Origin: an uncultured Scytonema sp. | GTDB lineage: Bacteria; Cyanobacteriota; Cyanobacteriia; Cyanobacteriales; Nostocaceae | Assembly (NCBI GenBank): GCA_937873135.1 | Contig: CALMVQ010000260.1 | Location: forward strand, 1 to 55,755 | Length of the DNA stretch: 55,755 nt | Reading direction: 5' to 3' | Shown here: positions 23,619-32,932 of the stretch, piece by piece | How positions within the stretch are numbered: position 1 is the stretch's first letter | Layout of the letters: each line of letters opens with the position of its first letter | Program-made: the position numbers and the translations under genes | The notes under the pieces: model-generated | Told to the model about the DNA's origin: nothing | The model's input: the letters and a program-made list of their open reading frames with translations, nothing else | Database searches by the model: none

Positions 23619-24524
23619 ATGACAACAATGAATCTAGGATTTACCCAAGATTTAAATGCAGGCTTATTGAAAGAAACTGAAACAGAAGCTGCATACACCA
23701 AAGAAATTTCCAAAGTTACTGTCAGCAAGCTACGATGGCAGCAATACAGTTGGACTGCTTACAAACTTCCAATAGGACAGCTTGTTTTTAGTGATCGCCA
23801 AATGGCACTGGCTGTTGGGCAATCTAAAAAAGCCGCCCAGGATTTTGTACACAACAACAACTTAAACACCATCGTCGTACAACTGCCAAACGGCACCCAG
23901 ATGAGGGCAAATCCTCTCTCTACAGTAGCAGCTTATTGGAAATCACTCCTAAAACTAGGCTTAATAACCAATTTCTCCAATTCATTTGACTGGGAGGAAT
24001 TTCTAGAGTGGGTAGAAAAATCGGCAAGCAAGTTTTTAAAGACTGAAGGTTTCTCCATCTCCAAATTTAAAACAGATACCCAGAACTTAAAAACTGTGGT
24101 GTCGGCTCAACCTATTAAATTGCAACTACAAGATGGATTAGCCACTAGCAATCAGAATCTACAACTAGAAGTGCTAGTACTTTTTTCAGGGGAGTATCGC
24201 ATCAATTACCAATCAGGGCTTGCCGTAATCGGAACCAACTCAAACTGGTTAAAGGAATTAAAAAATTCGCCTAGAAAGTTAAGATCCATAGAAAATAAAG
24301 GATTCTCTGGATTATCAAAATTCTGTTACGTGCATACGTCAAATGGTGTCCAAGAGATTGAAACTCTTAGTATTGACGACTGGCTAACAATTTGGGAGTA
24401 TTTCGCCAACCACGGCAATACCAAAGCCAGCGCTGTTTTAAAGGCGTGTGCCAAAGAAAGTCTCCAAAAAAGAGCGGCAATTGCTGGCACTACCAGATTC
24501 AATCCATTCGTGACAAGGGCTTGA
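23619..24524 (+). CDS. Hypothetical cyanobacterial protein, 301 aa
   Basis: Soluble protein. The segment MALAVGQSKKAAQDFVHNNN and the C-terminal SIDDWLTIWEYFANHGNTKA, then VLKACAKESLQKRA, resemble a cyanobacterial family in which a helical tail of this kind ends antirepressor-like or phage-type regulators. I cannot assign a function. A hairpin about 70 bases after its stop may end transcription. Confidence 0.6.
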   Translation: MTTMNLGFTQDLNAGLLKETETEAAYTKEISKVTVSKLRWQQYSWTAYKLPIGQLVFSDRQMALAVGQSKKAAQDFVHNNNLNTIVVQLPNGTQMRANPLSTVAAYWKSLLKLGLITNFSNSFDWEEFLEWVEKSASKFLKTEGFSISKFKTDTQNLKTVVSAQPIKLQLQDGLATSNQNLQLEVLVLFSGEYRINYQSGLAVIGTNSNWLKELKNSPRKLRSIENKGFSGLSKFCYVHTSNGVQEIETLSIDDWLTIWEYFANHGNTKASAVLKACAKESLQKRAAIAGTTRFNPFVTRA

Positions 24525-24595
24525 TCTCTCAAAGTTAACCTGAATTACTTTTTCGAGCGTAGCGAGAACAGTGTCCACGAACCTTTGGTGAGGCA

Positions 24596-24629
24596 GGCTC
24601 TCTCCATACGCTTGCGTGTGGAGGGAGCC
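24596..24629 (+). terminator. Strong hairpin after the gene at 23619
   Basis: 16-bp arms with two G-T type mismatches (24596-24611 and 24614-24629), 2-nt loop, followed by TTATTTAG. The T-tract is weak, so its role as a terminator is probable rather than certain. Confidence 0.5.
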
Positions 24630-24810
24630 TTATTTAGTGGAGTCGGTTCTGCGCTAATTGATTTCACTAAGTACGACTATTTTGGTCGCAGAACGGACGG
24701 AACGGACGGCATAACGATGCTCCAAGATAGATTACGAATAGACTTCCAACTACAATAATCCCGAGAAGGAAGTGAAATTGCCGTAAAATTGCAAGCTATC
24801 TTACACGTAA

Positions 24811-24836
24811 GTGAGAAGAGCGATCGCTCTTCTCAC
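24811..24836. repeat. 26-bp perfect palindrome centred on a HIP1 site
   Basis: GTGAGAAGAGCG and its complement meet at GCGATCGC. A T-rich tract follows nine bases on. It lies between two convergent genes and could serve as a two-way terminator. The rest of the 24525-24898 gap holds no gene. Confidence 0.5.
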
Positions 24837-24898
24837 GAAAAACTTTTTGGTTTACTGGCTATAACGTAATTTTTTTACAAAATTACATTTCATGCTGT

Positions 24899-25393
24899 CT
24901 AGGAAGATGTACTGGAATTAATCAACGTCCATTGGGAGAATGTAGCAGCTTGACCGCAATACTGATTCTCTTTGTTTAATAGGTTCCAAACGGTGAAGTC
25001 TAAAACCATGTACCGTTTACCAGTTCGAGAAATGCGAACTCCCCGACCGTTAGTTATGTAACCAAAGTTTGTAACTTTTTCTAACAAACGCAAGCGCTCC
25101 TCTTGGTTTGCGGGTTTTGCAGAATACCTTGAAGGCATCTGAAGCAGTTGCTCCCATTCGAGTTCCCATAGTTCTAGAGCTTTGCAGTTGCCGTAGTTGT
25201 AGATTGGGTCTGGCTCTATACCATGAGAAAATACTGGAAAGGGCAATTCAAACAATGCCTGTGCTATCTGGATAGGTTCGCCACTGACTTCAAACAAAGA
25301 ATGTCCTGTCCAATGTTGAAAGCTTGAGAGTATACGTTGGCTGTGGCAAATCACTGTCTCAAGCTGCCAAGGAAGTAGGATACTGGTGCTCAT
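24899..25393 (-). CDS. MEKHLA domain protein
   Basis: 164 aa, nearly all one MEKHLA domain, a PAS-like sensor module found in plant HD-ZIP III proteins and as stand-alone proteins in cyanobacteria. Diagnostic stretches: LSSFQHWTGHSLFE, PFPVFSHGIEPDPIYNYGN, ALELWELEWEQLLQMPSR, GVRISRTGKRY, and YCGQAATFSQW at the end. It probably senses a small ligand or redox state; no output domain is attached. It stands 85 bp downstream of the SnoaL-like gene on the same strand. Confidence 0.9.
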   Translation of the reverse strand: MSTSILLPWQLETVICHSQRILSSFQHWTGHSLFEVSGEPIQIAQALFELPFPVFSHGIEPDPIYNYGNCKALELWELEWEQLLQMPSRYSAKPANQEERLRLLEKVTNFGYITNGRGVRISRTGKRYMVLDFTVWNLLNKENQYCGQAATFSQWTLINSSTSS

Positions 25394-25478
25394 GAGTAAT
25401 TGAGATAGAGGTCCCGTCTTCTCTACTGTTTAAATACTAAACCTTAAGGTTGATATTGGATCTTAAGGTCGATTGATT

Positions 25479-25877
25479 CTATGTAAACACAGGGGTAGTG
25501 TCTGTGTAGAATCTTACAGAAGTTACCAGACCCTCTTTATTACGGTCAGTGAAAGCCACTGCCCTAATGGTTACAAGCTGTCCATCGGTGCGCTTATAAT
25601 GATTTAGCGCTTCAAGGACAAAAGACGAATCGCGACCATAAATATTCAGCAGGTCATGTTCTAAACTAGCAAAGGTTTTCCAGTAAGCAGCAAGTTCTTG
25701 CATCACAACCTCTTTGCCTTCCATTGGAGGATTATTGTTTGACTGCACAGAGCAATCTTGCGCTAAAAATTTACCGTATGCCTCGATGTCTAAACTATCC
25801 AACGCTTCCAAATATTTCAGATACCATTCGTAAGTTTCGGGTGAAAGTTGATTGATTCTGAGATTATCGGTTATCAC
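25479..25877 (-). CDS. SnoaL/NTF2-like small protein
   Basis: 132 aa. The pattern WYLKYLEALDSLDIEAYGKF LAQDC, then GKEVVMQELAAYWKTF and a final strand pair matches the NTF2-like cone fold of SnoaL-type proteins (small-molecule binding or isomerase). Key catalytic residues vary in this family, so no substrate can be named. It is probably co-transcribed with the MEKHLA gene. Confidence 0.75.
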   Translation of the reverse strand: MITDNLRINQLSPETYEWYLKYLEALDSLDIEAYGKFLAQDCSVQSNNNPPMEGKEVVMQELAAYWKTFASLEHDLLNIYGRDSSFVLEALNHYKRTDGQLVTIRAVAFTDRNKEGLVTSVRFYTDTTPVFT

Positions 25878-26035
25878 CAGTCACTCCTCTTTACTACTGC
25901 GCTGACGACATCAGGTTATCTCACTTTACAGGGGAAGCACCATAATCTCAATTTAGTTTTTTATATCTCTGCCGCCTTATCCATAACTTCAAAATGTCGC
26001 TTCACTCGACAATTTAATACGGAGTGGTTAGAAGT

Positions 26036-28156
26036 TTAATGCGACGGACACGCATGGTGAGTCGGAACAAACCCAGCTTCTTTTGCCTTTGCTTGACCTT
26101 CTCCCGTCAACATCAAGTCAGCGTAGGCTCTCCCTGCTTTCTCTTCAGGATTATTATCGCCTTGAAAGTCCTTGACAATAACAAATAAGTTTCGAGTCAA
26201 GGGGTAATCTCCTTTTTCAAAGGCATCTAAATTAATTTCATTCCGCTTCGGTTTCCCACACGACTGAGGTGGAACAGGGCTACCCTTATAAGGAGCAATA
26301 AAATTCCCTTGTTGATCTCTCAATGGCAAAGAGCGAATGTTACATTGAGGTACAATTTCTGATGCTGTACCGAAGTAAATACCTCCCGGATTATTAGCCA
26401 CTTGTCCCAACCCAACGGTCGTGTTATCAATAAATTTAACAACTTGAGGGTTGAGAGGTTCGCGTTCTAGAACATCGACAAAAAAGTATTGCACAGTACC
26501 AGACTCTTCCAATCGTCGTGAGTAAGGAGCAATAGGCAAGTTCGGACCACCGACCTCCTGCCAGTTACGAATTTTGCCTGTATAAATATTCTTGATCTGA
26601 GCTTTTGTTAAACCGGGAATATTGAGAGAAGGATTCACCGCTACTGCTACAGCGTCAATACCGACAGCAACTGGATCGAGAGCAAACCCTTGAGCTAGAG
26701 CTTTTTGGCGTTCCTCGTCCGTGGGAAGGCGAGAAGATTGACTAAAGGCTAGGTGTCCTTTTAGTAACTCCCCAATGCCCCAACCAGAGCCACCGTGTTG
26801 AGGAGGGGTAACATACTTCAGATCAAACTCTGGCAACGCTTTCTTGATAGCAGAACCGACTGGATTGACGATGGGAATCCAAGTGGTACTACCACCGTAT
26901 TCAAATTTTTGATTTTGGGGAATATTGATCAAAATTTTTGTACGAAAATCAGTAAAAGAACATATCGGTCTTTCAAATAGCCACCAGTAGGTTCCTAACA
27001 GAGAAACTGTACCAACCACAAGTCCAGCCGTAGCTATTTTCCATCTTGGTAATTTTTGAGGTGATTTAAGAGATTTCCACGTTACAGTCTTTGCTGCTGG
27101 ATTCTGGAAAATTGTAGGTAAAAAACTCACACCTGGAAATTTGCTTTCTATGTCCAATAATTCAGATAGCTTTTGCCGTGCTTCCCGTACAGAAGCATAT
27201 AAGGATTTACCTTGAGAAAATGGTTTTAGAAAATATCTCAAAAATTCTTGTGCAAACTGATCTGGCACAGGTTCTCGCATGACAATCATTTGCGGGATGT
27301 GCAACCTCTCCAGTTCACTAGCTATGCCTAAACCATCACAAGAATTAAAAATTGCTAATTGTAAACCACCGTCTTTAATGACTTTTCTCAAGGTATGTTT
27401 TAACTCACTAAGCGCCAGCTTTTCTTTTTCATTGATATAAATATAACCCGTGTCACCGTTATGGCTATAACTATGCCCTGCAAAAAAAAGGATATCCCAA
27501 TTTTCGTTCCAAAGCGTTTCAAAGTCTTGACGTTTAGGCGATTTGAGGATGCGGACATATGCACCTGCTTGGCGTAAGTTTTCCAGTAACTCTCGGTCTT
27601 TATCGATATTGATGTCAGTACTACTACCAAAAATTGCTATAATTTTTACTCCAGAACCTCTGTTAGGAGTAGGGTTTTGTTGACGATGTTCTAGAGGACT
27701 TATAGCAACAGCAGAGTTATCAAAGTGTTCAAACCAATCCCAACTTTCCCAAGGCAATTTACGCAGATCTGGGTCTGATGTTCGCACAATTACTCGGATT
27801 TCATCAGAGGTATTTAAACTTTTAAGCAACTCCTGCTCAATGGGACGGAATTCACTAGATTTTAGCCAGTTATTAATACTATTTTTCAAATTTTCCAAAG
27901 ATTGACGACACTCCTCAGGCGAAGCAGGATTATCAGGAATAAATTCTGGAGGGCGTCGGTACTTTGTCTCTAACCTGTGGAAAATATCCTGCCACTTGAT
28001 GTAGTTTGAAGAGACAATCGAAGCTGGAGGCAAACTGGCATGAACGCGAATCCCTGCTCTGTGGTGACCCTGGCTATCCTCACTAATTTCAAGGATTACT
28101 GGAAAACCTGTCTCGAAATTACCCGTTCCTAGAGTTAATTCAACCACCTTACTCAT
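26036..28156 (-). CDS. CHAT protease fused to a membrane-tethered PstS-like binding domain
   Basis: 706 aa. The N-terminal 360 residues form a CHAT (caspase-like) domain with the dyad H228 (FFAGHS) and C273 (FNSCDG). A transmembrane segment follows at about residues 374-394 (WKIATAGLVVGTVSLLGTYW). The C-terminal half is a phosphate-type periplasmic binding protein: YGGSTTWIPIVNPVGSAIKK, GGSGWGIGELLKG, LTKAQIKNIYTGKIRNWQEV, RLEESGTVQYFF. This puts a protease inside and a solute sensor outside the membrane, suggesting ligand-triggered proteolysis. CHAT fusions are abundant in cyanobacteria; a phosphate-like ligand is inferred. A HIP1-free, moderately AT-rich gene standing alone. Confidence 0.85.
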   Translation of the reverse strand: MSKVVELTLGTGNFETGFPVILEISEDSQGHHRAGIRVHASLPPASIVSSNYIKWQDIFHRLETKYRRPPEFIPDNPASPEECRQSLENLKNSINNWLKSSEFRPIEQELLKSLNTSDEIRVIVRTSDPDLRKLPWESWDWFEHFDNSAVAISPLEHRQQNPTPNRGSGVKIIAIFGSSTDINIDKDRELLENLRQAGAYVRILKSPKRQDFETLWNENWDILFFAGHSYSHNGDTGYIYINEKEKLALSELKHTLRKVIKDGGLQLAIFNSCDGLGIASELERLHIPQMIVMREPVPDQFAQEFLRYFLKPFSQGKSLYASVREARQKLSELLDIESKFPGVSFLPTIFQNPAAKTVTWKSLKSPQKLPRWKIATAGLVVGTVSLLGTYWWLFERPICSFTDFRTKILINIPQNQKFEYGGSTTWIPIVNPVGSAIKKALPEFDLKYVTPPQHGGSGWGIGELLKGHLAFSQSSRLPTDEERQKALAQGFALDPVAVGIDAVAVAVNPSLNIPGLTKAQIKNIYTGKIRNWQEVGGPNLPIAPYSRRLEESGTVQYFFVDVLEREPLNPQVVKFIDNTTVGLGQVANNPGGIYFGTASEIVPQCNIRSLPLRDQQGNFIAPYKGSPVPPQSCGKPKRNEINLDAFEKGDYPLTRNLFVIVKDFQGDNNPEEKAGRAYADLMLTGEGQAKAKEAGFVPTHHACPSH

Positions 28157-28301
28157 CGTAGTACTCCTGCAAGTATTAGTTTAAGTCTTCTTGTGCTAAA
28201 CGCAGAATTGATTGCTTCCAATTTTTTTAAAAGAGAATAAAGCCTGAAACCGTTTCATATAGGAATCCGGTTTGATTTTTTAACAAAATTAGGTATTTGT
28301 T

Positions 28302-28372
28302 GGGTGCGTTAGCGTTTCGTTAATGCACGATTCTCAAAGTTTTTGTGCCGTATTTTCGGTGCTAACACACCC
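28302..28372. repeat. Palindromic intergenic repeat (GGGTGCGTTAGC type)
   Basis: GGGTGCGTTAGC (28302-28313) and GCTAACACACCC (28361-28372) as ends of an approximately 70-bp foldback. This is a very common cyanobacterial intergenic repeat. It lies between the CHAT gene and the PIN-DUF1822 gene; nothing else of note is in that gap. Confidence 0.6.
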
Positions 28373-28452
28373 TACGTATCTTTTCAAAAATAAAATATTA
28401 GTCCTATAGTAGAAATTTAAAATTCTACCTCTCCGAAAGTTAAAAAACAAAG

Positions 28453-29439
28453 TTAGATTACAAAATCTTCCGTTACACTGTTCTCACCCAGTACAATTTG
28501 AACTGTAAATTGTCCTTCTGGTTGATCTACAAACTGAAACTGTTCTGTCTCAATTAGACAATCAGCACTTCCAGATGAAGCAGCGAAAAACGTTTCTCCT
28601 GCGTCATCAAGCATCATAAGCTTAAGACCTTCTGGCAAAAAGATGTTATCGCCAAAAGAGCGCACTTGCACTCTCATACGAACTTTCAGATCAGCCTCTT
28701 GAGTCAAATTAATAATCAGAGCAGCAGAACAATTTGATACCTGCATCCCTAATGGAAGTAGTTTGGCTCGTCGAACACGGACTAAGTTAGTATTCCGAAA
28801 ACTTAGACTTACTTCTGGCTTGCCAAAAATTTCTTCTATAGTTTGCCAGCCACCCTCAATAACATTCTCAAACCATCGGTTGAGGTTTACAGGTAAGCGT
28901 TTAAATTTCCTAAGATCGTTTAGATTCTTTGATACATCTTCTATAGATTGTAACTGACTATTTACTAACTCATCTCTTAATAACACATTTTTCTCTAAAA
29001 CCCCTTTACCGTTCTGTTTTTCTTTCAAGGCTTCCAATAGTTCATTAGCCATCCACACACGAATATCAGCCCCGGCAAAATTTGGAACACTAAGTGTAAC
29101 AACTCCATCCAATTCCATATCTTTGGCACATATGAATTCTACTGCTGATTCAAAATCTTCAAGCTTGGATAAGCGAGCCTGCTCCATCAAACTTTTATTG
29201 AGAGAACATCTTGAAACTATTGCTTGTATAGATGTAACGATACTGCAAGCAACATTAGAATCAGCTATCTCAGTACACAAAGAGTATATTTTATCTAATC
29301 CTATCTCAGTAATGTAAGCTTCAATCTGACGATTTTGAGTAAGTTTCCAAATTTTTTCAGCGTCATCTACTAAACCATTTCGGTTCAAAAGAACTTCCAA
29401 AAGCATATCAGCATCAAATAAAACTTTCATCTTCATCAT
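28453..29439 (-). CDS. PIN ribonuclease domain fused to DUF1822
   Basis: 328 aa, start ATG 29439 (or 29436). Residues 1-135 form a PIN domain: VLFDADMLLEVLLNR with D, conserved E in the middle, and C-terminal strand DGVVTLS. The C-terminal half is DUF1822-like: LNRWFENVIEGGWQTIEEIF, VRRAKLLPLGMQ, LIINLTQEADLKVRMRVQV, LPEGLKLMMLDDAGE. DUF1822 occurs in cyanobacteria next to sigma factors, CHAT and NACHT-type proteins. The gene overlaps the XRE gene before it (ATGA), a toxin-antitoxin-like layout. The fusion suggests RNA cleavage in a signalling or conflict network. Confidence 0.75.
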   Translation of the reverse strand: MMKMKVLFDADMLLEVLLNRNGLVDDAEKIWKLTQNRQIEAYITEIGLDKIYSLCTEIADSNVACSIVTSIQAIVSRCSLNKSLMEQARLSKLEDFESAVEFICAKDMELDGVVTLSVPNFAGADIRVWMANELLEALKEKQNGKGVLEKNVLLRDELVNSQLQSIEDVSKNLNDLRKFKRLPVNLNRWFENVIEGGWQTIEEIFGKPEVSLSFRNTNLVRVRRAKLLPLGMQVSNCSAALIINLTQEADLKVRMRVQVRSFGDNIFLPEGLKLMMLDDAGETFFAASSGSADCLIETEQFQFVDQPEGQFTVQIVLGENSVTEDFVI

Positions 29440-29783
29440 TCTGCTCTCTTGGTATTATCAACAGAACTCTTTACGTGACTACTAGTACCTAAACTTCTCC
29501 TTATTTCCTCTAAGTCAAACTCTGGTACTAACTCAACTTTTTCAAATTCGACTAACTCTTTATGTGAGCATTCAAATATTTCGCAAAGTTTCACAAAAAT
29601 TTCTATATGCCACAAATTTACTCTACCACGTTCCCAATTAGCTATCGTGTCAACTGTCACCCCTAATTTTTCTGCTAACTGTCTTTGTGTTAAACCCGCC
29701 TTTCTGCGGAGATCCACAATTTTCAGGCGGGGCTTAAAAGCCCTCATATTACTCACAATATAATCCTGATCTAAAATTACCAA
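29436..29783 (-). CDS. XRE-family helix-turn-helix regulator
   Basis: 115 aa. HTH at residues 20-75: LKIVDLRRKAGLTQRQLAEK, LGVTVDTIANWERGRV, standard Cro/CI type. The C-terminal tail is acidic then polar. It overlaps and precedes the PIN-DUF1822 gene, so it likely represses the pair and may act as antitoxin. Start ATG 29783 is uncertain; M13 is possible. Confidence 0.85.
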   Translation of the reverse strand: MVILDQDYIVSNMRAFKPRLKIVDLRRKAGLTQRQLAEKLGVTVDTIANWERGRVNLWHIEIFVKLCEIFECSHKELVEFEKVELVPEFDLEEIRRSLGTSSHVKSSVDNTKRAE

Positions 29784-30082
29784 AATCCTACTGTCCGCTC
29801 GTTATCAAAAGGTTAAGAAAATGGTAGATACAAACCTGAATAATTTCAGGGTATAAAAATTGATTAGCGAACTAAACAATTTTAAGTAGTAAATCACCTA
29901 AAGTTATTTAGCTAAAAACTCTCAAATTGTTTAATCCATTTTTTAGTCATAAATTATTCTTAGTTGAGTGGAATAGACAAAATTCTTTTAGGAGTCACCC
30001 TCTCTGCGCTTTGTGATTATTGGCTCAATAAACATACATGCTGGTATCAATATTCAACTACATAGCAAATAGGAGGTTAGTA

Positions 30083-30373
30083 ATGCGGTTTCAATTTTTC
30101 ACAAAACCAAAAATTGACGGTAACTACAGTGATCTTAAAGAAGAAATTATCCAAGAAATATTGCGCCAAGCGCGGTACAGTTTTCACCTTACACTTGGTA
30201 TTACTGCTGCATCTGCCTTAATGACTCTCTTTGGTGTTGGACTTCTGTATTTAAACAAAGTATCCGAAGCCAGCATCACAACAGGAGGCGGAGCGCTAGC
30301 GACGATTGCAAGTGTTCAGTGCGCGAAGCAGGCGAAGGAAGAACTGCGTGAGATAATAGATAGATTGGAGTAG
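30083..30373 (+). CDS. TRADD-N-associated two-TM protein
   Basis: 96 aa from ATG 30083 with GGAGG 13 bases before it. The pattern EIIQEILRQARYSFHLTLGI then two hydrophobic helices (TAASALMTLFGVGLLYL; ITTGGGALATIASV) and AKEELREIIDRL matches the cyanobacterial TRADD-N-associated transmembrane family. These proteins sit with death-like signalling modules and STAND ATPases. It stands alone here; no TRADD-N partner is adjacent. Confidence 0.75.
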   Translation: MRFQFFTKPKIDGNYSDLKEEIIQEILRQARYSFHLTLGITAASALMTLFGVGLLYLNKVSEASITTGGGALATIASVQCAKQAKEELREIIDRLE

Positions 30374-30723
30374 TGTGACAAGTGCTTACAATAAGTGCAA
30401 CTTAAGCTAAAATCTTTACTCCCGGTGAGCGTACCTCGCTTGCCGAAAATACCCGCCTTTAAAGATATTTTGTAAATCCCAACTTTTTACCGATTGTTGG
30501 TAAAATTATAAAAATCTGGCATACTGGCGGGAACACCACCCCTCTCCGCATAAGAATAATAATTATTCTTATACTGAGTTTTTTCTATATTTTATTTTCT
30601 GGACGTCCCTTATTACTAGCAATGCAACTATTCCTAAACGGTGCAAATAACTCACAAAATCATCGTTTTGTCAATGATTGTTAAGGTGCGCTAACCCTGT
30701 GAAAGCGATCGCTGCGGCTGTCT
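30374..30723. other. Intergenic region, no gene recognised
   Basis: 350 bp between the TRADD-N-associated gene and a gene remnant. It contains one HIP1 site and short AT-rich stretches; nothing else is supported. Confidence 0.5.
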
Positions 30724-30882
30724 TCAGTCTTCATCCACCCCCAGTTTACCGCCTAAAATCAGCACTCCTTGCCCGTCTTGTTTCATGGCACGCAAACTTT
30801 TGAGGGCAATGGCGTGGTCAATTTGAGTGGTTTGAAATTGCCCAAACCGAAACCGTCTGTGCTGCCCTGGTGCTGGGACAGA
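30724..30882 (-). pseudogene. Remnant of a methylase/helicase-type coding sequence
   Basis: Read leftward: VPAPGQHRRFRFGQFQTTQI, then DHAIALKSLRAMKQDGQGVL ILGGKLG to a stop at 30724. A stop codon lies directly upstream and there is no start codon. The IDHAIALKSLRAMK...GVLILGGK string resembles the methyltransferase-like part of large phage and plasmid helicase/methylase proteins (strawberry-notch type). It lies just past the last gene of the transfer operon. The family call is from memory. Confidence 0.45.
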
Positions 30883-30928
30883 TTAAGTAGGCGGGGATTG
30901 GGCTGGATCGGCATAAGGCTCAATGTCG

Positions 30929-32638
30929 TTAGATTTCACCCCAAAATGTAGTGATGGGCGGGGCATAAATGCTGGTGTCTTCTATGGCGGCAGGTTGGGC
31001 GACATATCTTGCCCGATTTTCAATTGCCAAGATTCTATCAGTGTCGCGAACATAAAGTGGCACCATCGCTTCTCTCTCGACTAAAAGTTCATGCAACCCT
31101 ATTTGAATTGGTAGAGATTGGTGGAATAATTTACGAGCTGCCTTTTCTACCATTCGAGCCAGTTCCGCTCCTGTACAGTTAACCGTCTTACCCAACAAAA
31201 TCCGCCATTGGGCTTCACTCAAAGGACTATCAACGCAGTGGTAGCGCTCATCAAATCGTGATGCGTGGAGTGTAATAATCTGCTTACGCTCAATGGCAGT
31301 TGGAAACCCGACATAAAAAATTTCATCAAATCTACCTACACGAGTTAACTCTGGAGGCAGTGCATCTAGTCGATTGAGAGTTGCCACTACAAACACAGCA
31401 CTACGCTTATCTTGCAACCAGGTAAGCAAAGTCCCCAAAATTTGTTGACTGCCGCTTTCTTCCCCTGAGATTGTGTTAGCAGTAAACAACTTGTCTAGTT
31501 CATCAAAGTAAAGCAGAATTGGAGCGCAGGCTTCAACACGAGTCAGCAACCGCTTTAAATAAGTTGCCCCACCCGCCGCCACTGCTCCTGTATCTGCACT
31601 AACCAAAGGAAATCCCAGTTCCCGCGCCGAGACATTTGCCGCCAGTGTTTTACCCGTTCCCGGTGGTCCAACCAGCAAACACCCTTTTGGTAGTGGGATA
31701 TTAGCAGCTCGTGCTTCTGGGGCAAAATCGCGTTTGGCATCTTGAATAAACTGCCTCAAGTTATCCAAACCCCCAAAGTCGTAAACATTCGGCTCGGGGA
31801 CAAAGTTTAAATTAAACGATGCAAAGCGGTTGATTTTATAGTTCAACAGCGATTGCGCTAAACGCACGCTACGCGATCGCACTATTTCAGTTTCTTGCTC
31901 TTGATCACTTTGGGCGGCGTTCAACGCTTCTGGTGCAGACGCGACGCGTAGCTTGCTTCCCAGGAGGGGTACGCAATTTACTCGCTTCGCTATCGCCTGC
32001 CTTAATCCGGCTTTTATATCTTCCTTTGTTAACCCAGCAGCAGCAGTAGTGAGTGCAGCAACTTCTTGTGTGTCCAGGAGCTTACCTGTCAAAGTTGGCA
32101 AGTAAGATAAAATCAACTCAGCAATCTCATCACTTGTAGGCAACGGCAATTCTAAAGTCTCAATTAGCCCACTCAAGGTAGAAGGCAACTCTATTTCATC
32201 GGTAACAAGCAGAATCAACACTTTAGAAGATTCATTTGCTGTCAACTCTGAGTAAGTATTAATTAACAGTGATTTCAATTCATTCCCGTCAATACCTTGT
32301 ATACAAGCAGGTAAATTTTCTAATACAAAGATTCCTGCATGAGTTACCTCCCTAAAGAATTTTAAGGCAGCGATCATACGTTGACCTGGGGTACTTTGGT
32401 TGCACTCCCCAAACTCGAAACCTTCTTCTATTACAACACGCTCATCATGCTCATTATAATTAACAGATTTAAACTGTTGTCCTTGCCCCAAATTCCACAA
32501 ATACATTGGCAATTTTAACTGGGATGTAAGCTCTTTATGTAGCAGCGATAAAATTGTTAGTCGCTCCCGCACAGGGGCTACAACAGAAATTACCGTTTCC
32601 CCAGCAGCAATCAGTGTTTTTATTTCTCGTAAATTCAT
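30929..32638 (-). CDS. AAA+ ATPase (Ycf46-like)
   Basis: 569 aa from ATG 32638 (an upstream ATG at 32647 adds three residues). The N-terminal 280 residues form a degenerate ATPase-like domain (FVLENLPACIQG; ILLVTDEIELP). The C-terminal AAA+ module has Walker A GPPGTGKT (about residues 324-331), Walker B LLYFDELDK and the RVGRFDE arginine-finger region. This is the layout of cyanobacterial Ycf46-like proteins. As the last gene of the transfer operon it might remodel transfer proteins or substitute for a VirB11-type ATPase. The stretch RVNCVPLLGSKLRVASAP is encoded by a common cyanobacterial GACGCGTAGC-type repeat (about 31940-32000), again inserted in frame. Confidence 0.85.
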   Translation of the reverse strand: MNLREIKTLIAAGETVISVVAPVRERLTILSLLHKELTSQLKLPMYLWNLGQGQQFKSVNYNEHDERVVIEEGFEFGECNQSTPGQRMIAALKFFREVTHAGIFVLENLPACIQGIDGNELKSLLINTYSELTANESSKVLILLVTDEIELPSTLSGLIETLELPLPTSDEIAELILSYLPTLTGKLLDTQEVAALTTAAAGLTKEDIKAGLRQAIAKRVNCVPLLGSKLRVASAPEALNAAQSDQEQETEIVRSRSVRLAQSLLNYKINRFASFNLNFVPEPNVYDFGGLDNLRQFIQDAKRDFAPEARAANIPLPKGCLLVGPPGTGKTLAANVSARELGFPLVSADTGAVAAGGATYLKRLLTRVEACAPILLYFDELDKLFTANTISGEESGSQQILGTLLTWLQDKRSAVFVVATLNRLDALPPELTRVGRFDEIFYVGFPTAIERKQIITLHASRFDERYHCVDSPLSEAQWRILLGKTVNCTGAELARMVEKAARKLFHQSLPIQIGLHELLVEREAMVPLYVRDTDRILAIENRARYVAQPAAIEDTSIYAPPITTFWGEI

Positions 32639-32870
32639 TGGTCTCAAATATTTTCATTTGCGAGGATTTACTCTATAAAACAGGCTTTTACCAAGCAAGT
32701 TGCGTTCAGACAAAATCAAAAAGCCATACGCCCGCGCAGAAAACACAGAAAAGGAGATAGGGAAAGGAAAAATTCTCTATAATAAATACAACAAGCATAT
32801 TAAATGACACCGCTTTAATTAAGGTATCTCCAAGAAATAAATTATCCAATTCTCAAACTCGACCTACTTC

Positions 32871-32901
32871 TTCTATTCCCCCTGCTCCCTGCTCCCCCCT
32901 T
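32871..32901. repeat. CCCTGCTCC low-complexity repeat
   Basis: Tandem CCCCTGCTCC / CCTGCTCCC units, a frequent intergenic feature in Nostocales. The remainder of the 32648-32932 gap shows no gene. Confidence 0.6.
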
Positions 32902-32932
32902 GCAGATTAATTATTTTTTTATTTGGAAGTCC

